A stretch of DNA of 64,000 nt from Bilabrum cf. latius. Lineage: Eukaryota > Bigyra: Bicosoecida > Bigyra > Bicosoecida. The stretch spans positions 930,001 to 994,000 of the forward strand of contig OZ237745.1 in the NCBI GenBank assembly GCA_965178125.1. Reading direction: 5' to 3'. The notes below the pieces were generated by a model that was not told where the DNA came from, did no database searches, and saw nothing but the letters and a program-made list of their open reading frames with translations. The stretch's first letter is position 1, and each line of letters opens with the position of its first letter. This document shows, piece by piece, positions 36,141 through 46,079 of this stretch. Both the position numbers and the translations under genes were made by a program.

Positions 36141-39100
36141 TGCTTAACTTGCATCCACCGCTCCGTTTCAGCTGGACAGTTGTACGGGACCTCTCGATAC
36201 GGACAACAGAGCTGATCGCGACAGTCGTGCTCGATCTTTTCAGCTGCACTCTCCAAAGAATCCCGCTCGATATCGGCTGCACGATTCGCCCGAAGCCTAG
36301 CTGAGAGAACGCGGGCATCAGCAAAGAGAAATGACTCAAAGTCATCACCATGGAGCAGATACGCATCAGTCATATCCAATTCTCTCGTCCCCGTCGGCTT
36401 TCGGCCTCGCCTTACTGGCTTCGACTTGTCCTTCGTAAACAAATCTAGCACCCCCGGTGTCAACTCACGCGGGGTAGCAAGGATTCTGTACATTTTGACT
36501 TGGCTTCGGCTTACCCCTAGGACAGCCGAGTACCTCTCAGCAGCCCTACGCGTATTCTTGCAAGACAAAAGCGGCCTAACGTCCGACATCTTGATTGTGC
36601 CTGTGCCAGCTTTCACCTGGAAACGCAGCACATGGAACTGAGCGCTACTGCTCGCTGAACCATCGATATTCGCTTCCCCTTCTGGCTACTCAAGAACCAC
36701 GACAAGATCGCCACCAAAATCATCTGGTCTCTCCTTAAGTACTCTGTGAAGAAGTCCTTCCCTGCGGGCTACGGCGCCAGAACGACCATCCGCATTCAAA
36801 TCAATCGAATTGGTACCCCCAAAGCAGGCTGCTCGGTCGTGGAAAGCGACCTTGTAGCCCGTCTTTCTGGTCCAAGCGGATCGCGGCACTGGCACAATGC
36901 CCTTGTCTAGCACGCGAGAAACGAGATTTCGGCACAGCGACTCGGCAACGACAAGCTCGTAGTCTTCGCCTTGGGTACCCTCCTGAAAATGCAGCGCCCA
37001 GTACTCCCGTCTCGTCAGCTAGAGACTTCTCATCAAATCGAAGCGACGCGCGAGGTAGGCAAACAAACCGTTGAGCACATCGACTTCGCCGAGCTCATGT
37101 GGGGTTGCTGGCGAAAACATCTTGAATTCGAACTTTGATCGATACCCTATGAGCTGCCTGTCTCGCCATTCCAACAACTTACTGTCTAGATAGCTCGCCA
37201 CAGATACTTGGTGATCCAAAGCACAGGCTTTTTCTCCTTCCAGGCGGATTGTTTCGTCCTCAAATTGGGTGTGATCCACTGATGCTTGCAGAGCACGTCC
37301 ACACTCGCGAACCAAAGTCTCAAAACTAACAGATGGCGGTCGATCCAGCGGATTACTTTGGAGCACACGGTACCAGTTCGGCTGCAGACGATCCAATGAA
37401 CAAATCGCCGCCAACACGACATCCCGAAAGTTATCCGTATTGAGCTGCATCATTTGAAGCCATTCTCGTTGTTTTGCTGACTCCTATTCACGCTAGTTCA
37501 CATCGTGCAGAGTGCGAGCAAGCATCCCAGTTTGCCAAATCCTTTGGATCATCTTGATCCGTGAGGCTATGGCAACGCGAAGGACTTGCTTGTCCGAAAG
37601 AATTCGCCTCGCTTGTGTCAACGTGAGACGTCCTGCAAGAGAATTCGTATAGCAGGGAGCAATGTCCACATCGGCAGACGATTCACCAGCATCTTTCGAC
37701 TTTATAGTAGCAACTACTGCGTCAATACTGGGACTTGTGACCACACCTGTTGTCTTCCAGAACTTCTTAGACGCTGTGAAGTCGTCAAATGGCGCGTCAA
37801 AGTCAGACAGTTCGGAGTGGTGCGAACTTTGCTCCTGCTCAAAATGGTTCACGATGGCCAATGCCAGTGCCAACACTGCATCCTCTGGAAACACACTCTC
37901 GATGCGCTCCTACAAGACAGCCTGGCCAACGTCAATGTCACCGTGCTACTGACGGGGGCGCCACTTCTCCACATCCTCCCGGGGTTCAGCGGCCTCGCTT
38001 TCGATGAGGTTGCGACTGGCCGTGGCCAATGGATGCCGCAGAAACATTAGGTGCAGCTCAGCCTCGCTGTACTAATAATCCAACCATAAATTTTTAAACT
38101 TGTCTCGCTGCAAAGTGCAGCCACCTTCATCGACGGGTCTCTCGTATACAACCTCACCAAGCTCAGCTGAGGTCCCTGTTAGCACAGTCATTGGGAAATC
38201 GTCCAGTTGAAGGCTCGGATCCAGCTGCTTCCAAAACAATCGAGACCTCTGTGCTCTGAAGTCTAGCATTGTATGTTTTGAGCCTCCTGCATATCGTTTT
38301 AGCGACATGTCGTGAACCTCGTCAAACACAATTAAGCAATCTACGCCGGCTTTGCGGAGCCAGTTGGCCAAGACGTCAGGCTTGAAGGCTTCTTTCGCTC
38401 CTACGAGGGCCCACTTTGGCACGCCACCATGGCGATCAAACACTTTCGCCTATTTCAGACCGGCTGCGATAAACGCAGCAGGAACCGCACCTTGCAGCAT
38501 GTCGAGAGTAGGGGAAGCCGGATTCCCAACATAGATGCCGATGTGGTCCGTGCCATTATCGAGGGCCCAACCTGCCAACTGCTTACCGAAAACGACATTT
38601 TTCACCAATTGAGACTTACCAAAACCTTTGAAACCCATGAGAGTACCACCGCGAACAATGTTGTATGGCGCTCGAAAGCAGTCGAGGAGCAGTTGCTGCA
38701 GCATACTCTCTCGAGGCGAGCCCAATACCGCATCCACAATAGGGTAGGGTAGAATACCGCCATGAACACTACTGCTTCCTGTGTACACGAACGCGTCTCC
38801 AATGAGGCGAAGGCACGACCGGACGGCTGCAGCCAAGCTGTGGTGATCACCTGTGGCACTACTGCGTATCTCCTAGATAATCGCTGTCTTGAGCGTCTGG
38901 CCTCGAAAAGGCTTGGGAATTTGGAACTTTGAAGTCGTAGCAGCTTCGCTCAGGGCGGTCACGATGGGACCAACATCCACCACGGTGATCTAGCTCGCAT
39001 CGTCTAGGTAGTTCAGGTCAGGCCAGCCTTGTGACCTCAGATTCGACTCTAGCCAGCTTTCGACGTGGGCCTCTATGTCTGCATGATGCTTCAAAGCAAG

Positions 39101-39874
39101 ATCTCCCCGAAGGTGTCCAATAATCGCGTCCTCACCAAGGAATGGCAACAGTCCAAGATCAGCAAGCCACTCCAAATCACTCTGAAATGACTAGTCAAGG
39201 CCCAGCAATTCGTGTAAAGGGGTACCATGTGTCTCGCTTTGCCCGAAAATATCACGAACAGAGGCTGCTGCTAATTGTTGGTCGGTATCAAGGTTCTCTG
39301 CGATGAACATGGCTGCGGAGTACGCCCGGGGGATGTCTCGAACTGCAACACCGCCAGACTATCGGCAAACCCTCCGGAGGAAATGCTGATCCAGTGCAAG
39401 CAAAATAGATCGATAGCTACCAGTCCTCCATGAAGCAGCCATTCTCGACGTCCAAAGCTGCTGAACTTCAAAGCCTTCTCTCTCGAGAATTGGAGCAGCT
39501 TGAGGCACTGCGGTTGAGTGGGCTGTCGTATGCATGCGTCCGGCCCGCACAAAACAACTTGAATTTTGCGGCGAATGAAGGCTCAAGACGGGCTGAACAC
39601 TGCTTTGCCAAGCTTGCTGCGCGATGAAACCACAAAACAACCAAGACGACTGTGGTGATACCCACGTTCCAAAGATGGCCAGAAAAGACCTGCAAGTTAA
39701 ACATAGACGCTTGTATTTAAGCCCATGAGACTCAAAGTACAACTTGGAACTAATCATTCTCACGAGATATTGTCGCGTGCGGTGAGCGGTCGTTCGCCCT
39801 ACGTGCCTACTAGTAGTACAGGACACGAGTGCTCTGCCAGTGAGGCACAGCCTGAGGCGCTGAGAAACTCGCAT
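36137..39874 (-). CDS. P-loop NTPase with nuclease-like C-terminus (Crinkler/RHS-like layout)
   Basis: 1,245 aa with twelve TAGs read as Gln; TGA stop at 36139-36137. The N-terminus (residues about 1-60) is Arg/Ser-rich and could be a targeting peptide, followed by a hydrophobic stretch; an intron there cannot be excluded (acceptor-like TTTAACTTGCAG near 39693). Walker A GFKGFGKS lies at about residue 414 and Walker B CLIVFDEVHD near 515. The C-terminal half has conserved-looking blocks (DVLNGLFAYLARRFDLM; LRFQVKAGTGTIKMSDV). A P-loop module followed by a region ending in a hydrophobic-Gln-x-Lys strand is typical of the CRN/RHS superfamily often found near transposons. The family assignment is inference. 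It sits beside the DNA transposon, starting 104 bp from its terminal repeat. Confidence 0.55.
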
Positions 39875-39977
39875 CCATAGGGCTTATTATGCAAAAAGCA
39901 CCAGCCAACTTCGATGTCTACCCGGACTCAGCTAATCAGCCGGAATAGTGCTTGGAATCCTTGCGAAAGTAACATTT

Positions 39978-40002
39978 TCAGGTGCCTCATGACCGGAGTC
40001 GA
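39978..40002 (+). repeat. Left terminal inverted repeat, 25 bp
   Basis: Starts TCAGGTGCCTCATGACC; exact reverse complement of 43589-43613. Confidence 0.95.
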
Positions 40003-40006
40003 CCAG

Positions 40007-40031
40007 TGGCAGGCACCATGGCCGGAGTTCG
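40007..40031 (+). repeat. Left subterminal inverted repeat
   Basis: Shares the core CATGGCCGGAGT with the reverse complement of 43360-43384 and resembles the terminal repeat, suggesting paired transposase-binding sites. Confidence 0.7.
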
Positions 40032-40078
40032 GATTGCACACCAATTATATCAGCTCTTAATCACCCGGTCGGAACAAG

Positions 40079-43000
40079 ATGCCGCGCACTGTTTCAAACT
40101 TTGTTATACCTTCAATGTCTCTGCCTAGTGCTAGGAAGAGTGCAGTACAAAGAGTTGTTCAAGCAGCCGAAGCGCTGCTTGTTGGCATCGAGCAACATGA
40201 GATGGGCGCTAGGATGTATGAAGACATGATTCTGACTCCCAAGAGGGCATTCAAGTATAGATTTATTCGTGAACAAACAACTGGGTCCAATGGATTAACG
40301 ATTGAGTAGGCATGCAAGTCGATTTCGTTCACCGTCAGGGCAACGGACGGGAACCACGAGACAGACACAGTTTCGGAAACCAGCTATCACGAGTGGCAAG
40401 AAGCTCTGGCGCAAGGCAAACCAATGCAGAAAAATGGAGGATAGGCCCCATTTTTACCTTATTGGGTTCAGAAGGTGTGCGCTTGCGGATTCGAGTAGCT
40501 AGCAAAGTTCGGAGCTGGGGTGACGGTAGCGAGAGGACGAGCCCTACTTGCTGCGATTGCTACGCGCGCGCACCTGCGATCCCGTGAGTGGATGCCGAGC
40601 TACAAGTCATATCGAAACTTTCTGGTTAACTTTGGTCTTGCTATCAAGAAGGATGAAGACAAAGAATCAAGCCGTAAGCAGGCCGAAGCAGCGTAGTTGC
40701 AGTAGGAGTTCATGGTCAAGCTGTGCGCCCTTTTCGGGTACTCGATCGATAAAAAGACGGGCAAAGTCAAAATCGGTCGGCGGAAAGTGGATCCTAGATT
40801 TATATTCAATGCGGACGAGACCATGCTGCAACTGTACCGCGCTGCGGCAGGAATTATCTCCAGCAAGGAGCTTGGACGCGTGAATGGGAATAGACCTGAG
40901 TGGAACAAGAAGACCGCAACCTTCTTGCCAATAGTTAGTGCTGCTGGGACGTTTGCTGTATGCATGTTGATATTCTAGGCCGGAGGGGAAGTCACGAAAA
41001 AAGAGCGTGAGGCGTCTGCTGCAGCAGCTTAGCGCGCTGAGGAGGCGTCTGCAAGGGCTGAGGAGCACTTGCACGCGGCCGCTAAGCAGCTGCGCCAAGC
41101 GCAGCAAAAGTTCACCAGAAAGCGACGGACTACCAGGGAGCCATCCTCCGGGGCCGGGGCCGGCTAGGCTCCCATGGACGAGGACTGCAGCGGGACGGCA
41201 GCGAGCTCCTCCAGCTCGGCTGCCGCGGCGGCAGCGGTCTCCCCGGTGCAACAGCTGGTGCGTGATTTCGAAAGCGTACAATAGAGGGTTGCTGCATACG
41301 GTGGTGTTCCTAGTCTCGATGCGTAGGCCGATCTCATCTCACTTCAGAACGCTTTACGGGCCAGGCAAGAAGGTGAGGCCTGCGCTCGCAAGGCGGAGGC
41401 AGATCTCCGGAGGGCGAGGACCAGGAGGAGCTCCAAGGCGAAATAGGACGACACCGCACCTACTACTGAGCTGGACTAGACCATTAAGTCCTTGTAGAAG
41501 GCGCTGAAGTGCGCCCGTTAGGCGCTTCGAGAGAAGCAAGCGGAGGAGCATGCACAGATTCTTAAGCATCGGCTGAACTCTGGGACTCGGAATGCTACCT
41601 CCTCCCAGCTCCGCGTCACTGCGATGCATGGCGAAAAGGCTTGCCCCCCACGATGCATCATCGGGTCGACTCCAAGTGGATGGTCAAACAGCTTCACGTG
41701 GAACTGTTTACTCGAGCACTTTGGCACCTGGCTCGTAGGATACAGGGCAGAATGCAGAGTGAAGGCGGACCACCCGGCGTACCTGCTGGTCGATGGGCAC
41801 GACACCCACTTCAACACCGCTGGGAAAAAAATTGCCAAGAAGCATGGCATTTAGATCCTACGACTGCCCCCGAATCTTTCGCACATCTTGCAGCCCCTGG
41901 ATGTTGGGGTGTTCGCCCCCTTCAAGAAGGCCATCAGGGCGGCGATGCGGTGGCTCGAGGAGCAGCAGGCCAGCAGCCGCCGCTAGCAGGAATACCAATC
42001 CATGCTGAGTCTTACTCAAGATGATGATTTGGAGGATGCTACAGATGCCAAACCTTTTCCAGGGGAAAGTATCACTCGAGAGATGGAAATCCGTAAAGCG
42101 TACGAGCTCGTGGATGGGGTGGAGGAGAAGGAGCGTGCCATCAGTGACGAGTGGATTCCCCTGATCATCAAGATCGCTGTGGACCGTGCGATGACCGAGA
42201 GCAACATCAAGGCGGGCTTCCGGAAGGCAGGGATATGGCCGGTTTGTCCTGCAGCGGCGTTCGAGTGGGTGCCAATCACCGAGACTGAAGATGAGGCCGC
42301 TGGTGGCCGGGATGCTGAGCAGGCCACCGGGGGCGCCAACCTCGACGACGCTGACCAGTACCTGAAGCCGCTGCATCACATGGCGGAGGTCATCAAGTCA
42401 GGTCCAAGTGCAGGACTAACTATTGAGGCCACCTGCTCACCAGTAGTACAGCCGGGCGCGAGCGCGCCCGGGAGCAGCTCAGCAAGCAGCTCGTCGTCCG
42501 CGCCAACCCCCCGGGACCAGCGGGCGAGCAGGCGTAGGTTGGGGGGGACCCCTACCGTCAAACTGGGCGATATCGGCTTCAATTCGCCTGAAAGCAGTTT
42601 TTTGAAGGAAGCCATTGCAATTGAGAAGGAATGCCGGGACAAAACGAACATGGACCTGGAGCGACGGCAGCTCAGGCTTGGAGGGACGTTGAAGTGCATG
42701 AGGCAGGCCATCTCGGTCGTTGCCGCCGAGGGCGCCCGTCAGTACGCGAACCGGAGCAGCGCCCGCGAGGAATTCAAAGATGGTAGCACATACAGCATAG
42801 TTGTTGCCGAGGATGCAGCGGATGGCCAAGCCAAAGCAGTCATTGCAAGGGCAGGAAAGAAGCAAGCCAAGGCCTCGGCTGAATCGGAGAAGCATGCAGC
42901 GCAGGTGACTACCAACAAGGCGTTACGCGCCAAAATAGTTGCTCAAGGGAAGGATAATGCCAAGTTGAAGAGAAGGGTGCGAGATGCGGAGAGAAAGCTC

Positions 43001-43270
43001 GCTGAAAAGAAGAGGGAAGCTCGACAACTGCAGAAGCAGAACCAAGCTCTGCAGGAACAGGTTCGTGAACTGCGACGTGTGCTCACTGGAGACAAGCGTC
43101 GCCGCCCCGTAGTCGACAGTGTGCCCCACAAGGAAGGTGTTGGCGGTAATCGCGGTAAGCTAAGCAACGATACTGGCGAAAAACGAGCTGGCAAACGCCA
43201 TCGCTGGGTTTCTGAGCGCGTTCGAGCAGCAGCTCTCGCTCAAATCGACACGAATACAAAATCTACTTGA
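40079..43270 (+). CDS. DDE transposase (pogo/Tigger, DDE_1 type) with coiled-coil insertion
   Basis: 1,063 aa with sixteen TAGs read as Gln, TGA stop. Residues about 1-210 form the N-terminal, presumably DNA-binding, part (REWMPSYKSYRNFLVN). The catalytic core starts with FIFNADETML (first Asp, residues about 240-250) and LPIVSAAGTF. It resumes with SGWSNSFTWNCLLEHFGTWL and YLLVDGHDTHFN (second Asp), then ILRLPPNLSHILQPLDVGVF, where the third acidic residue is the Asp of QPLDVG. One TAG lies between HGI and ILRLPPN, mid-domain. Between the first and second Asp is an inserted Glu/Ala/Lys/Arg-rich coiled coil of about 210 residues. The C-terminus ends with a second coiled coil of about 120 residues. 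The intact frame and triad suggest recent activity. Confidence 0.85.
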
Positions 43271-43359
43271 GCGAAACGATAAAAATAATATACATATTTA
43301 CATTGATTCTCTCCAATGTGAAATATATAAGATTAATGGGACATACCATGGCCCAGAAG

Positions 43360-43384
43360 TGGACTCCGGCCATGCGTCCTGCCA
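43360..43384 (+). repeat. Right subterminal inverted repeat
   Basis: Core ACTCCGGCCATG mirrors 40007-40031. Confidence 0.7.
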
Positions 43385-43588
43385 GTCCAGAATGTGACGA
43401 TTTCGGCCGGGGAGCACCTAGCCCTCCTCTTTGACCCTCTGTATCTCAGGCTACAAGTGTTTCTGGGACTTCATACTCCACTTGTCGAATCAAAAACATA
43501 TTATAAATCCATGAAGTTGATTTTTGCTTTGATTTTACCCTAAATATACGATGAACGAGCCACCGTCTCAGGCGGCGATTTGATGCTT

Positions 43589-43613
43589 TCGACTCCGGTC
43601 ATGAGGCACCTGA
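43589..43613 (+). repeat. Right terminal inverted repeat, 25 bp
   Basis: Exact reverse complement of 39978-40002. Confidence 0.95.
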
Positions 43614-43764
43614 CGGTTGTGTTAAAATATCACGTTTCAGACCCTCGGAGGTCCGTGGTCCGTTCGCCAACGCACGCCTCTCGTGGTCTTCTGTGGCAAA
43701 GGCTCGCCTCTCCGTTGCCGCCTAGCACCAGCACGTGCGCGGGGAACAGCGTGTGTACCACACT

Positions 43765-44085
43765 ATGTACTCACGGGTCATGCAGGACCACTCAAGGATC
43801 CTCGATTTTGTCTCGAAGGGATCGAGGAGGGCTGCAGCGAAGGCCAAACGGGCGCTCGCAAGGGCGGTCCGGGAGGACTTTGCCAGCCTGGCTGTAGGGG
43901 CAGCCGAAAACAACAACCTCGCCGTGGCGATCGCCAACGTCAAGGCAGGGTTGGCTTAGAACGGGCAGCAGGGCGGGGTGCCGGCAGCGGGCGCCGGAGG
44001 GAACGTGAACGCTGACGCTCCCCAGGGGGAAATGGGTCCCCAGGGTGGAGCTTAGGTGGTTTAGGCCATTGCAGCTGAAGCGTGA
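43765..44085 (+). CDS. Small basic/Ala-rich ORF beside the transposon, unknown
   Basis: 106 aa with three in-frame TAGs (43957, 44053, 44062) and a TGA stop. The frame is open further upstream, almost to the transposon end, so this may be the 3' part of a gene cut by the insertion. The segment RRAAAKAKRALARAVREDF is strongly helical; the tail is Gly/Ala/Gln-rich. No family recognised. The rest of 43614-44368 shows only a short GT run near 44215. Confidence 0.3.
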
Positions 44086-44368
44086 AGTCTGGTAGGTCCC
44101 GGGCCCTCGTTCCAGATTGGTTCCAGATGTTTCTTCGTGATAGCGTGCGCTTTTGAGTTGAGTTCACAAAATATCAGATCCCCCCCCGGTCCGTTCGTTC
44201 CCTTGCGCGTTGCAGTGTGTGTGTGTGTGTCCAAGATCCCCACTGCCACCTGCACCGCCAGCCTATCTCGTAGTTTGCCCCCGACTCCCAGCTAAGAACA
44301 AGCAGCAACACAAATCGCGGCAGCGCGTGCCGCAGTCATCTTGCACCCTCTCCTTGTTGTGCTCGCGC

Positions 44369-45388
44369 TCACTGGACATTGACCTACGTCCCATCATCCG
44401 GCTCAGGGCTCTCCGTCTTGCTCATACGCACCTCGAGCACCCCGTCGTGCAGCCTCGCCTCGATGCTCCCCTCGTCAGCGTCCTTGGGCAAGGGCAGCAC
44501 CCGACGCACCATGCCGTAGGACCGCTCCGTGTGATAGTACACGAGCCCGTCCTCCTCGTGCACCTCGTCCTCAGGGCTGTCGGCCGCGTCTGGCCTGTCG
44601 CCGTGCTCCGCCTGCAGAATCAGCTCCCTGTCCTTCACGATCACCTTGACGTCTTTCTTCCGCACTCCAGGCAAATCTGCCTTGACAACGTAGCGGCCAT
44701 CGTGCTCTGCCAGGTCGACAGCGATTTCGCGGGGCACCATGTGATCCAGGCTGTGGCCCAGCTTGCGGAGTGGCGCAGCTAGGCCCCACCCAGCGCCGGA
44801 CCCGCTCCACGGCTCTGCTGCCGGGGCCCCATGCGGCACCTCATCGCCCTCTTGGCCCTTCGACTGCGTGGCGTCCTTGCTATTCTCGCCGCTTGAGCGT
44901 GAGCTGGAGCTGGAGCTGTCTGCCCCTGAGTTGCGACCAGTGCGGCTGCCGCTGCTGTGGGATGACTAGCCGCCCATCTCCTCCCGCACGCCTTTCATGA
45001 GGCGGTTCATCCGGCGGTCCATCTGCTCGTATGCATCCTCCACTGCGTTTTCGACGTCTCGGAAGAAAGATCGCGGGCGGGAGAGCAGAGAGCGCGAGTG
45101 TTCGCTCCACGCATGGCCATCGTCACCGGCCTTCCGGCGCCTCGTGTCCCTCGAGCTCGAGTGGGCAAAGCGCGCTGCTGGCATGGGCTAGTCATCCAGG
45201 TTGGCATCGTCAGGTGTGTTTGTCTTGCCGGCAGCAGCGGCTGGTGATGCGACGCCTGGCTTGCCGTGACGGTGGATGGACGCGCTGGCTGACGCCGATG
45301 TTCGAAGCAGAGCGCGCATGTTCGTTTGCTTGCTGGCTCGGGCAATGGCCCTCGTTGCACTGGATATAGTTGTCCTAATAGAATGCAT
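44369..45388 (-). CDS. Small heat-shock protein (Hsp20/alpha-crystallin), probably mitochondrial
   Basis: 339 aa, TGA stop, three TAGs read as Gln (45190, about 44970, 44386). The first 40 residues are rich in Arg/Ser/Thr/Ala with no acidic residue (MHSIRTTISSATRAIARASK), a typical mitochondrial presequence. A linker and a helical segment follow (RRMNRLMKGVREEMGG), then the alpha-crystallin domain (IAVDLAEHDGRYVVKADLPGV, KKDVKVIVKDRELILQAEH, DGVLEVRMSK). Such proteins are ATP-independent holdases. The presequence and the domain join only by reading through two TAGs. The linker between them is much longer than in usual family members. A relic of its 3' end lies at 34635-34715. Confidence 0.88.
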
Positions 45389-46079
45389 GTCTGCTCTTGT
45401 TGCAGTATGCGTCTTATAGTGAACTACTTGTATGGATGTGCACATTCGCGAGAATGCGGCTGGGCAGAACCGGAACCCCCGGGGCCGCTGGCGGGAACAG
45501 TGGCTGACGCGGCACCCGCCGAGTAGAATGGTATCACCGCACGGCGGACACAGCGTATCAGAATTAGCAGGCTGTGCATGCAGAGTAAAAGGCATGCAGC
45601 AGAATGTGCTGTCAACCCCCGGGCCCTATCCAGTCAGGCCTCCATGACCATAGCGGTAGCGGTGGCCGAGGGTAGCTCAACTTGAACAGAGTAGCAGCGA
45701 ACCCCATGCTGGGACAACGGTGCAAGAAGGATTTCTGGTAAACAAGGCTTAATAATTCTTGTCTAATTGAAAACCTGTATCGACTCGAGTTGGGCACTAG
45801 TTGACTCGCCGTGGCCGCCGGCGGGGGCGTGCGGTTACAACCGGTCAGGCGTGCGACCGAAAGACTTTCACCAAGTCATTTTTTCCACGACGACCCCGGG
45901 CGCATCAGAGTCTAGGAACCCATTCTGTATTGCTAATGTGCTTTGGCAAAAGGCAGGCGCTGAAAGGTCCATCTGTATCAGCGCGAAGTCTCCGCGATGC
46001 CGAACACTCGAGCCAGATTCACGGTCTCCTACTCGAATAGCATGAGAAACGCAAGTTTGAAGACCCTGTATCAAATTTT
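45389..46079. other. Intergenic region between divergent sHSP and Hv1-like genes
   Basis: About 690 bp with short open frames only. I see no recognisable gene, tRNA or repeat; it presumably holds both promoters. Confidence 0.5.

Larger units (their letters stand above)
39978..43613 (+). mobile_element. pogo/Tigger-like DNA transposon
   Basis: A 3.6-kb element bounded by perfect 25-bp inverted repeats and holding one long transposase gene. If the outer 6-9 bp belong to the element (left end 39972, right end 43622), both ends start ACA and are flanked by TA, the target used by this superfamily. It is inserted between the NTPase gene and the small ORF at 43765. Confidence 0.85.

Noticed and set aside
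45389-46079. tRNA genes, especially a CUA-anticodon tRNA-Gln, in the intergenic gaps
   Set aside because: I could not see a convincing cloverleaf by eye; a covariance-model scan would be needed.
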